Assembly (NCBI GenBank): GCA_945787155.1
Contig: CALZHD010000021.1
Coordinates: 1-43,426, forward strand
Length of the DNA stretch: 43,426 nt
Source of the DNA: an uncultured Gammaproteobacteria bacterium
Lineage (GTDB): Bacteria; Pseudomonadota; Gammaproteobacteria; SZUA-140
Direction of reading: 5' to 3'
Below, one piece after another: positions 7,667-14,505 of the stretch; the first letter of the stretch is position 1; each line of letters begins with the position of its first letter. A program made the translations under genes and the position numbers. The notes below the pieces were generated by a model. It did not search any database. It saw only the letters and a program-made list of their open reading frames with translations, and was not told the DNA's origin.

Positions 7667-8467
7667 ATGACGTCAGCTATAACGCTTTCAACTTTACGTG
7701 CGATGAAAAAACGTGGCGAGAAATTTGCTACGCTTACCGCCTATGATGCAAGTTTTGCTGCGATTCTTGAAGCATCTGGCGTTGAAGTGATTCTGGTGGG
7801 TGATTCACTTGGCATGGTGATTCAGGGGCATTCGACCACAGTGCCGGTGACGATTGATGAGACGATCTATCACACTCGCTGTGTGCGTCAGGGTAGCGCT
7901 AATACATTATTGATTGCCGATATGCCGTTTATGTCTGATGCCACGCCCGAGCTTGCCCTCGCCAATGCGGCCCGCTTGATGAAAGAGGGTGGAGCACAGG
8001 TAGTGAAGCTGGAAGGCGGTATGGTGATTGTTGATACAGTGCGTCTGTTGAGCGAGCGTGGTATTCCAGTTTGTGGTCATCTGGGGCTGTTGCCGCAATC
8101 GATCAATAAGTTGGGCAGCTATCGGGTGCAGGGGCGTGACGAGGCCTCCGCGCAGCGTCTGCTTGAAGAGGCAAAGATACTGGAGGCAGCGGGTGCCGAG
8201 TTATTGTTGCTGGAGTGTGTGCCTGCTGCGTTGATGAAGGCGGTGAGTGAGCAGTCGAAAGTGCCGGTGATTGGGATTGGTGCGGGCGCGGATTGCGATA
8301 GTCAGGTACTGGTATTGTATGACCTGCTGGGTATCACTCCCGGTAAACGGCCGCGTTTTTCTAAGAATTTTCTTGAAGGCTGTGGTTCTGTCGAGGCAGC
8401 GATTGCCGAGTATGTGCGGCAGGTCAAGGCTGGCGAGTTTCCCGCAGCAGAGCAGATCATCGCGTAA
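7667..8467 (+). CDS. panB: 3-methyl-2-oxobutanoate hydroxymethyltransferase
   Basis: PanB converts 2-oxoisovalerate to ketopantoate with methylene-tetrahydrofolate, the first committed step of pantothenate synthesis. The 266-residue protein shows TAYDASFA, VGDSLGMVIQGH, ADMPFMS, VKLEGG, VCGHLGLLPQS and VIGIGAGADCDSQVLVLYD, matching the TIM-barrel family including metal-binding Asp and Glu residues. AGGGAG lies five bases before the ATG. panC follows after five bases, so the two are co-transcribed. PanB uses a folate cofactor, which gives its proximity to folK a metabolic logic. Confidence 0.97.
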   Translation: MTSAITLSTLRAMKKRGEKFATLTAYDASFAAILEASGVEVILVGDSLGMVIQGHSTTVPVTIDETIYHTRCVRQGSANTLLIADMPFMSDATPELALANAARLMKEGGAQVVKLEGGMVIVDTVRLLSERGIPVCGHLGLLPQSINKLGSYRVQGRDEASAQRLLEEAKILEAAGAELLLLECVPAALMKAVSEQSKVPVIGIGAGADCDSQVLVLYDLLGITPGKRPRFSKNFLEGCGSVEAAIAEYVRQVKAGEFPAAEQIIA

Positions 8468-8472
8468 TCTTC

Positions 8473-9336
8473 ATGGGTACGATGCAGCGCTTTAGTGACA
8501 TCGGTGAGCTTCGTCAGCAGTTGCACCACTGGCGTATGGCGGGCGAGCGCATCGTCTTTGTGCCGACGATGGGGAACCTGCATCGTGGTCATCTACGCCT
8601 GGTCGAACAGGCGCGTGATCATGGCCAGCGTGTCGTGGTCAGTATCTTTGTTAATCCGATGCAGTTTAATGATAAAGATGATTTTGCCGCCTATCCCAAT
8701 ACGTTAGTGCAAGACTGTGCAAAGTTGACCGAGGCCGGTGTCGATGCGCTATTTTTACCGTCGGTAGAGGTGATCTATCCCGATGGCTATCAGCAAAGCA
8801 GCCAGGTGGTGGTGCCGGGGCTTTCGGATATTCTCTGTGGTGAGCACCGTCCGGGGCATTTTATTGGCGTCACGACAGTGGTCGCAAAACTTTTTAATAT
8901 TGTATTGCCCGATGTGGCGTTGTTTGGTGAGAAGGATTTTCAGCAATTGATGATCATTCGGCGCATGATGGTGGATGAACTCTATTTTCCAGTCGAGATT
9001 GTCGGCGTTGCGACAGCGCGGGAAAGCGATGGTCTGGCAATGAGTTCTCGTAATGGATATTTAAATGCGGAAGAGCGTCAGCAGGCGCCGTTGCTGTACC
9101 GGGTGCTTGAGCAGGCGAAATCACAGCTGTTGCTCGGCAGTGAAAGTTCGCTCGTCATTGAAACTCAGGCGATACAGGCATTGCAGGAAGGTGGTTTCAT
9201 ACCTGAATATTTCAGTGTGCGCAGCCGTAAAGACCTTTCTAAGGCGGAGGGGAATGCTCAAGGTCTAGTGATTGTTGCCGCTGCGTGGTTAGGAAGGGCT
9301 CGATTAATCGATAATATTTGCTTGAATTCAGGGTAG
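8473..9336 (+). CDS. panC: Pantothenate synthetase
   Basis: PanC condenses pantoate and beta-alanine using ATP through a pantoyl-adenylate. The 287-residue protein carries the nucleotidyltransferase motif PTMGNLHRGHL with its HxGH element, then IFVNPMQFN, GHFIGVTTVVAKLFNIV, ALFGEKDFQQL and the KMSKS-like MSSRNGYL. ATG 8473 and ATG 8482 are both in frame; either retains all domains. A 96-base gap separates it from panD. Confidence 0.96.
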   Translation: MGTMQRFSDIGELRQQLHHWRMAGERIVFVPTMGNLHRGHLRLVEQARDHGQRVVVSIFVNPMQFNDKDDFAAYPNTLVQDCAKLTEAGVDALFLPSVEVIYPDGYQQSSQVVVPGLSDILCGEHRPGHFIGVTTVVAKLFNIVLPDVALFGEKDFQQLMIIRRMMVDELYFPVEIVGVATARESDGLAMSSRNGYLNAEERQQAPLLYRVLEQAKSQLLLGSESSLVIETQAIQALQEGGFIPEYFSVRSRKDLSKAEGNAQGLVIVAAAWLGRARLIDNICLNSG

Positions 9337-9432
9337 TTAGCACTCATTAATATGTTAAAATATGCGTTAACTCCGTTTGCGGGGTCTGTTTTAAAAACTG
9401 TTGATCTGTTTTAGTGAGGATGAGTTAGAACA

Positions 9433-9813
9433 ATGCAGCAAACGATGCTAAATGCAAAACTTCATCGCGCCTGTGTCACGCACGCAGAGCTTGAATATGA
9501 AGGTTCCTGTGCAATAGATAGTGACCTGCTGGATCGCGCTGGGATTCGTGAATATGAGCAGATCCAGATCTATAATATCGATAACGGTGAGCGCTTTGTG
9601 ACCTATGCGATCCGCGCCGAAGCGGGTTCAAAGATCATCTCTGTTAATGGCGCAGCTGCGCACAAGGCCGCCCCTGGTCATCGCGTCATCATCTGTTCAT
9701 ATGTCGTGCTCAATCAGCAGGAGTTGGTTAACTTCAAGCCGACGCTAGTCTATTTCGACGAAGAGAACAATATTACCCACTGTCGTAACAGTATCCCGCA
9801 GCAGGTAGCCTGA
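9433..9813 (+). CDS. panD: Aspartate 1-decarboxylase (pyruvoyl enzyme)
   Basis: PanD makes beta-alanine from L-aspartate. The proenzyme cleaves itself between Gly24 and Ser25, and the serine becomes the pyruvoyl cofactor. Here EGSC places Gly24-Ser25 exactly at the family position. [32 protein letters not shown] and [12 protein letters not shown] are conserved, and the length of 126 residues is standard. The gene follows panC, completing the pathway from aspartate and ketovalerate except for ketopantoate reductase, which is not in the window. Confidence 0.96.
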   Translation: MQQTMLNAKLHRACVTHAELEYEGSCAIDSDLLDRAGIREYEQIQIYNIDNGERFVTYAIRAEAGSKIISVNGAAAHKAAPGHRVIICSYVVLNQQELVNFKPTLVYFDEENNITHCRNSIPQQVA

Positions 9814-9945
9814 ACGCCGCTGCTGTGTTTGGCTCTCTCAGTCCTGGTTTGTAATAGTGATGTTCTACGGTTTAAAGCGCTGACCGGGTAGGGCATTATT
9901 GCTAAGGTTCGAGCGGACTTAGCTTACTCGAAAGCTTCGTATCTT

Positions 9946-10866
9946 ATGTTTGATGTACTCATTCAGATGGCAGCCTTAATCGCCTGTGGCGTGTTATGGC
10001 GTGCCGTTACGCCTGGTGGGGTCAGCGTGGATACATTGCGCCTTGCCTTGACCACGCTGGTCTATTATCTGCTGCTGCCAGCACTGGTATTGTTAGTGTT
10101 ATGGCAGGCACCGCTGGGATTGGAGTCACTGAAGATCTCTATTGCTGCGGTGGTTGGTATATTGATTAGCCTGTTGTTTGCCTGGCTCTGCTATCGTCGT
10201 TTTGATAATTCAGCCTTTATCGGTGCGGCAATCCTGGCGGCGGGATTTCCCAATGCAACATATCTTGGTCTGCCCGTGTTGGAGGCGACCTTTGGTGAGT
10301 GGGCGCGTGGTACTGCTATTCAATTTGACCTTTTTGCCAGTACCCCGTTGCTGCTGACCGCCGGTATCTTGATTGCACGCCATTATCGCGATGGAGAGAT
10401 GGGCGGGGATGAAAGTCCACTGATTACGTTGTTGAAGGTGCCGCCGATCTGGGCGGCAATGGCGGCAGTGGTGCTGAATGTGGCAGGTGTGCAGATGGTA
10501 CCAACGGTCGCTGAATTTCTTGATACGCTTGGTCATGGTGTGGTGACGTTGATGCTGTTGTCACTTGGTATGAGTTTGCGTTGGGATACCCTGCGGCTCA
10601 GGCGTATTCCGGCGATGATCCCGATGTTAGTGATCCAGCTGATGTTGATGCCGCTGGTGGTGTGGGGGATGGGCAGTCTGATGGGCTTTTCTGGTGAACA
10701 TCTCACCGCATTGGTGCTCGAGGGAGCGATGCCCTGCATGGTATTAGGGGTGGTGATCTGTGATCGTTACGGCTTGGATACAGCGATGTTCGCTGCTATG
10801 GTGACGCTTTCGACACTGCTGAGTATGGTAACGTTACCATTCTGGTTTATGTTGCTAGTCGTTTGA
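9946..10866 (+). CDS. AEC family transporter (auxin-efflux-carrier type permease)
   Basis: The 306-residue protein is hydrophobic throughout, with roughly ten membrane segments in two halves joined by a short polar loop (YRDGEMGGDESP near residue 150). The GFPNATYLGLPVL stretch in the first half, and the helices with LLSLGMSLRW and EGAMPCMVLGVVI in the second, match the bacterial AEC fold related to bile-acid symporters. Substrates in the family are organic anions such as malonate; nothing here identifies one. It stands alone between panD and darP, with about 130 bases upstream. Confidence 0.85.
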   Translation: MFDVLIQMAALIACGVLWRAVTPGGVSVDTLRLALTTLVYYLLLPALVLLVLWQAPLGLESLKISIAAVVGILISLLFAWLCYRRFDNSAFIGAAILAAGFPNATYLGLPVLEATFGEWARGTAIQFDLFASTPLLLTAGILIARHYRDGEMGGDESPLITLLKVPPIWAAMAAVVLNVAGVQMVPTVAEFLDTLGHGVVTLMLLSLGMSLRWDTLRLRRIPAMIPMLVIQLMLMPLVVWGMGSLMGFSGEHLTALVLEGAMPCMVLGVVICDRYGLDTAMFAAMVTLSTLLSMVTLPFWFMLLVV

Positions 10867-10924
10867 ATTATTCGCTAAATTATAGCGGCTTATAATGATA
10901 ACTTAATTAATATTCTGGTTTAAT

Positions 10925-11491
10925 ATGGCGAAAAAAAGGCGTGGTTTTAGTGGCGATGACACCTTCTTCGATGAGGAGGGGGGCTTTGGTAGTGAGGGTG
11001 ATGATACTCATGAGGAAGCGAAGAGTCGCTCTCAGCTGAAGCGCGAGATGCTGGCGCGGCGTGATCTTGGTGAGGCGCTAGTTGAGCTGAGTGCGGCGCG
11101 GTTGGCAAAAATTCCACTGAGTGAAGAGACGCTCGATGCAATCCACGACGGGCAGCGCTTTACGCGTCGTGCGCTTAAGCGCCAGCTCACGCGCATTGCA
11201 GCGTTGATAACAGAGTTAGAAGATGAGGCCGTGATTCGGCAGGCGTTGGAGCAGCTCTACCAGCCACATAGAGAAGAGGTGCGTCGGCATCACGAGGCAG
11301 AGCAGTGGCGCGATGCCTTGATTGCAGGTGATGATGCGCTGATGCAGTCACTGGTTGAGCGCTTTCCAGAGATCGATCGCCAGCATCTGCGTCAACTGAC
11401 ACGTAATGCGATCAAAGAAAGTGAGCGAGATAAGCCGCCAAAGTCAGCGCGAGCGCTTTATCAGTACCTGCACTCGCTTATTGTAAAATAA
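10925..11491 (+). CDS. darP: DarP/YjgA-like ribosome-associated protein (DUF615)
   Basis: DarP (formerly YjgA) is a late 50S assembly factor. The 188-residue protein has an acidic N-terminal tail (FFDEEGGFGSEGDD), the family segment KSRSQLKREMLARRDLGEALVELS, a helical core (GQRFTRRALKRQLTRIAALI) and a C-terminal helical pair ending with SARALYQYLHSL. The length fits the family. It appears to be a single-gene unit in an AT-rich setting. Confidence 0.88.
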   Translation: MAKKRRGFSGDDTFFDEEGGFGSEGDDTHEEAKSRSQLKREMLARRDLGEALVELSAARLAKIPLSEETLDAIHDGQRFTRRALKRQLTRIAALITELEDEAVIRQALEQLYQPHREEVRRHHEAEQWRDALIAGDDALMQSLVERFPEIDRQHLRQLTRNAIKESERDKPPKSARALYQYLHSLIVK

Positions 11492-11554
11492 TAATAAATA
11501 ACAGTTAATTATGGTTGTTATTAAATGTTAATTATTCAATGAAGAGGCGCGTAT

Positions 11555-11600
11555 ATCATGAGTCATGATTTGTACTTAATGCCGCTATGCGTGATAAAAT
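11555..11600 (+). promoter_or_regulatory. Promoter with an abutting 15-base palindrome upstream of the aminotransferase gene
   Basis: TTGTAC (11570-11575) and GATAAA (11593-11598) are 17 bases apart. Immediately upstream, touching the -35, is the perfect palindrome ATCATGA-G-TCATGAT (11555-11569). A dimeric regulator bound there would contact or occlude RNA polymerase. No regulator gene is adjacent, so its identity is open. Confidence 0.5.
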
Positions 11601-11649
11601 CCGACCACCTAAGTAGGATAAGCCGAAATAATTAATTGAAGGAAGTAAT

Positions 11650-12834
11650 ATGACTGTACGCTCGTTTCACCCGCCACAACGCACCTTGATGGGGCCTGGC
11701 CCTTCAGATGTCAATCCTCGTATCCTCGAGGCGATGTCGCGCCCGACCATCGGTCATCTTGACCCGGCCTTTGTGGGTATGATGGATGAGGTGAAAGGCT
11801 TGCTGAAATATGCCTTCCAGACTGAAAATGAACTGACGATGCCGGTCTCTGCACCCGGTTCTGCCGGGATGGAGAGTTGCTTCGTCAATCTTGTGGAGCG
11901 AGGCGATAAGGTTATCGTTTGCCAGAATGGTGTTTTTGGCGGGCGCATGAAAGAGAATGTTGAGCGCTGTGGTGGCATCGCAGTGATGGTTGAAGATAGC
12001 TGGGGTGATGCGGTCGATCCGCAAAAGCTGGAGGATGCACTGAAGGCTAATGCTGATGCCAAAGTTGTCGCGTTTGTTCACGCCGAGACCTCGACCGGCG
12101 CGCAATCTGATGCAAAGACCCTGGTAGAGATTGCTCATAAATACGATTGTTTAACGATCGTTGATGCGGTCACCTCGCTGGCTGGGACGCCACTGATGGT
12201 GGATGAGTGGAAGATCGATGCGATCTATTCCGGTACTCAGAAGTGTCTCTCGTGTACGCCCGGACTCTCTCCGGTCAGTTTCAGTGAGCGTGCGCTGGAG
12301 AAGATCAGAAATCGTCAGACCACAGGGCAGAGCTGGTTCCTCGATCTCAATCTGGTGATGGGTTACTGGGGAGGCGAAGGTAAGCGCGCCTATCACCACA
12401 CCGCGCCGATCAATGCGCTTTATGGGCTGCATGAGTCTCTGGTGATTTTACAGGATGAGGGGCTGGAGAACGCCTGGGCGCGTCACCATAGACATCATCT
12501 TGCACTGCGTGCCGGACTGGAATCGATGGGGCTCAGTTTTGTGGTTGATGAGGCAGATCGTCTGCCACAGCTCAATGCAATTACCATTCCGGAGGGTGTC
12601 GATGATGCCACGGTGCGCAGCGCGTTGCTACGTGACTATAGTCTTGAAATTGGTGCCGGCCTTGGTGTGATGGCTGGCAATGTGTGGCGTATCGGCCTGA
12701 TGGGGCACGCTTGCAATACACGTAACGTGTTGTTTTGCCTTGCTGCGCTTGAAGATGTGCTGGGTCGCGTGGGCGCCAAATACGAGCGTGGTGTCGCTGT
12801 GAATGCCGCTGAGCAGGTGCTTGCGGCTGCATAA
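11650..12834 (+). CDS. Class V aminotransferase, alanine/serine-glyoxylate type
   Basis: This is a PLP-dependent fold-type I enzyme. PGPSDVNPRILEAM at the N-terminus, APGSAGMES (phosphate-binding loop), VHAETSTGAQ, IVDAVTSLAGTPL (cofactor-binding Asp) and SGTQKCLSCTPGLSP with the Schiff-base Lys near residue 198 match alanine-glyoxylate and serine-glyoxylate aminotransferases. The 394-residue length fits. The likely role is glyoxylate detoxification or glycine/serine interconversion, but the amino donor cannot be read from the sequence. AAGGAAG precedes the ATG, a palindrome-linked promoter lies upstream and a strong terminator follows, so it is monocistronic. Confidence 0.9.
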   Translation: MTVRSFHPPQRTLMGPGPSDVNPRILEAMSRPTIGHLDPAFVGMMDEVKGLLKYAFQTENELTMPVSAPGSAGMESCFVNLVERGDKVIVCQNGVFGGRMKENVERCGGIAVMVEDSWGDAVDPQKLEDALKANADAKVVAFVHAETSTGAQSDAKTLVEIAHKYDCLTIVDAVTSLAGTPLMVDEWKIDAIYSGTQKCLSCTPGLSPVSFSERALEKIRNRQTTGQSWFLDLNLVMGYWGGEGKRAYHHTAPINALYGLHESLVILQDEGLENAWARHHRHHLALRAGLESMGLSFVVDEADRLPQLNAITIPEGVDDATVRSALLRDYSLEIGAGLGVMAGNVWRIGLMGHACNTRNVLFCLAALEDVLGRVGAKYERGVAVNAAEQVLAAA

Positions 12835-12860
12835 TCGTTGCCACTTTAGTGTGCTACCTG

Positions 12861-12886
12861 AAGACCCGCCTCGGCGGGTCTTTTTA
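12861..12886 (+). terminator. Rho-independent terminator after the aminotransferase gene
   Basis: AAGACCCGC and GCGGGTCTT form a nine-pair stem around CTCG, followed by TTTTT. It sits 27 bases past the stop codon. Confidence 0.92.
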
Positions 12887-13098
12887 TTTGGCGAGGGGGG
12901 TTGATGTTGTTGTAGCCCTTAATCAGCGCTGTATGGCGTTGATGAGTCGGGCAGGGCCATGGATTTGATATTAATGCCGGCAGGCCTTAGGATGTAGCTT
13001 CACTGGAGGGTGAGGGGTGGCGATGTTGAATCGGGCTGAATCGGGAAGTCAACGTAAATGCGCCAGAGAGAGAATAACTTGTAAGACGAAATATCAAT

Positions 13099-13401
13099 AT
13101 GCTCAAAATCTTTAGAATTATTAGTATGCTCGAAGGGGTCTCGTTTCTGTTGCTGTTATTTGCAGCGATGCCCGCCAAATATTATCTGGGTGTGCCCGAG
13201 GCGGTCACGGTCATGGGCTGGTCCCACGGTCTCCTCTTTATGCTTTATGTCAGTTGTGCGGTGATGGTGGTGCAGCGTCATAAACTGCCAGACAGTACCA
13301 CGGCATTAATCATGGTTGGCGGGATAACTCCCTTTGTCTGTTTCTATCTCGAAAAGAAACTGCGTGAGCTCTCCATGCAGCTTGTGCCAAAGATGGCGTG
13401 A
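13099..13401 (+). CDS. DUF3817 family small membrane protein
   Basis: The 100-residue protein starts with an amphipathic FRIISMLEGVSFLLLLFAAMPAKYY segment. GWSHGLLFMLYVSCAVMV and a third hydrophobic helix (ALIMVGGITPFVCFYLEKKL) follow. This order, including the EGxSFLLL and GxxHGxLF motifs, is characteristic of DUF3817 inner-membrane proteins. Function is unknown. It stands alone between the aminotransferase terminator and yaaA. About 210 bases before it contain no recognisable feature. Confidence 0.8.
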   Translation: MLKIFRIISMLEGVSFLLLLFAAMPAKYYLGVPEAVTVMGWSHGLLFMLYVSCAVMVVQRHKLPDSTTALIMVGGITPFVCFYLEKKLRELSMQLVPKMA

Positions 13402-13485
13402 TATCGTGACATAAGTTTCACCTGCTTTTTATCCGGTCTTCCCTGATATGTAAAACTTTTTGTGCGCAGTTTTATCGCGCTGCGC

Positions 13486-13494
13486 TGCTATAAT
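13486..13494 (+). promoter_or_regulatory. Extended -10 promoter of yaaA
   Basis: TGCTATAAT gives a perfect TATAAT at 13489-13494 preceded by the extended TGn element. No clear -35 lies 17 bases upstream, consistent with an extended -10 promoter. The start would be about 27 bases before the yaaA ATG. Confidence 0.65.
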
Positions 13495-13528
13495 CCCCAC
13501 TCTATTTATTGCTCATGAGTGAGTCGTT

Positions 13529-14299
13529 ATGCTGTTAGTGATTTCCCCTGCCAAGACACTCGATTACGAAACGCCAGTTGCCGCTGCGCAACACACCATG
13601 CCCGACTATCTTGATGACGCTGCACTTCTGGTTAAGCGTGCGCGCCAATATTCGGTGGACGATGTGATGACGCTGATGGCGGTGAGCGAAAAGATTGCGA
13701 CACTCAATGTTGAGCGCTTTAAGCAGTGGCGTCGGCCATTTACCCCAAAAAATGCGAGACAGGCGTTGCTGGCATTCAAGGGCGATGTCTATGTAGGCCT
13801 TGATGCATTGAATTTTGATGATGGTGATCTTGAGTTTGCACAACAACACCTACGTATTCTTTCAGGGCTCTACGGCCTGTTGCGACCGCTTGATTTAATG
13901 CTGCCTTATCGTCTTGAGATGGGACGAAAGATTGATACAGTTCGTGGTAAGAATTTATATGAATTCTGGGGGGAGCGTATTACACAGGGTTTAAATGAAC
14001 AACTGCAACGGTGCGGTGAAAGGCATCTGATCAATCTTGCTTCAAACGAGTATTTCAAGGCGGTAAAACCTGAGTTATTACAGGCTGAAGTCATTACACC
14101 TCACTTTAAAGAGTACAAAAATGGTCAATACAAGGTTCTGGGTGTCTATGCTAAGAAGGCGCGCGGTATGTTGAGTCGTTACATTATTAAGCAGCGTATC
14201 ACTGATCCGCAATTGTTTAAGGCGTTTAACCAGGATGGTTACTGTTTTAATTCGGCAATGTCGAATGATCATGATTGGGTGTTTACACGTAAAAAATAG
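13529..14299 (+). CDS. yaaA: YaaA family peroxide-stress protein (DUF328)
   Basis: YaaA lowers free intracellular iron during peroxide stress in E. coli and binds DNA. The 256-residue protein begins LLVISPAKTLDYETP, the family hallmark. It has SEKIATLNVERF, FKGDVYVGLDA, LRILSGLYGLLRPLDLMLPYRLEMG, NLYEFWG, NLASNEYFKAV and the C-terminal ARGMLSRYIIKQRI and GYCFNSAMS blocks. All typical segments are present. It has its own promoter and no close partner. Confidence 0.94.
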   Translation: MLLVISPAKTLDYETPVAAAQHTMPDYLDDAALLVKRARQYSVDDVMTLMAVSEKIATLNVERFKQWRRPFTPKNARQALLAFKGDVYVGLDALNFDDGDLEFAQQHLRILSGLYGLLRPLDLMLPYRLEMGRKIDTVRGKNLYEFWGERITQGLNEQLQRCGERHLINLASNEYFKAVKPELLQAEVITPHFKEYKNGQYKVLGVYAKKARGMLSRYIIKQRITDPQLFKAFNQDGYCFNSAMSNDHDWVFTRKK

Positions 14300-14322
14300 T
14301 GGGTATCCGTCTCTAATTATTG

Positions 14323-14450
14323 TTAGTGCATTCTGGACTTTTTATGTTAAGTTCCCAATTTATATATCATTGTTAATGTTGACTGTTTTGTGGGGTATTT
14401 ACGCGGAAAGGATTGTTCCTAATAATGCATTCTTTGTAATGCACTCTTTT
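14323..14450. repeat. Three copies of a TAATGCAYTCT-type motif upstream of the c-di-GMP gene
   Basis: TAATGCATTCTTTG (14423-14436) and TAATGCACTCTTTT (14437-14450) form a 14-base tandem repeat with two differences. A third copy, TAGTGCATTCT, occurs at 14324-14334. The gap 14300-14505 holds no gene, so these may be regulator sites for the downstream GGDEF-EAL gene. Confidence 0.4.
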
Positions 14451-14505
14451 CCCCCTGTGTCAGGATAGTTGTCAATAACAGTATGGTTGTCGACCTGGAT
14501 GTTTG

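Noticed and set aside
9337-9345. TTAGCACTC before panD, and again at 29119-29127, a half-site of the HrcA CIRCE operator
   Set aside because: The second half GAGTGCTAA after nine bases is absent in both places, and neither gene is a chaperone gene.
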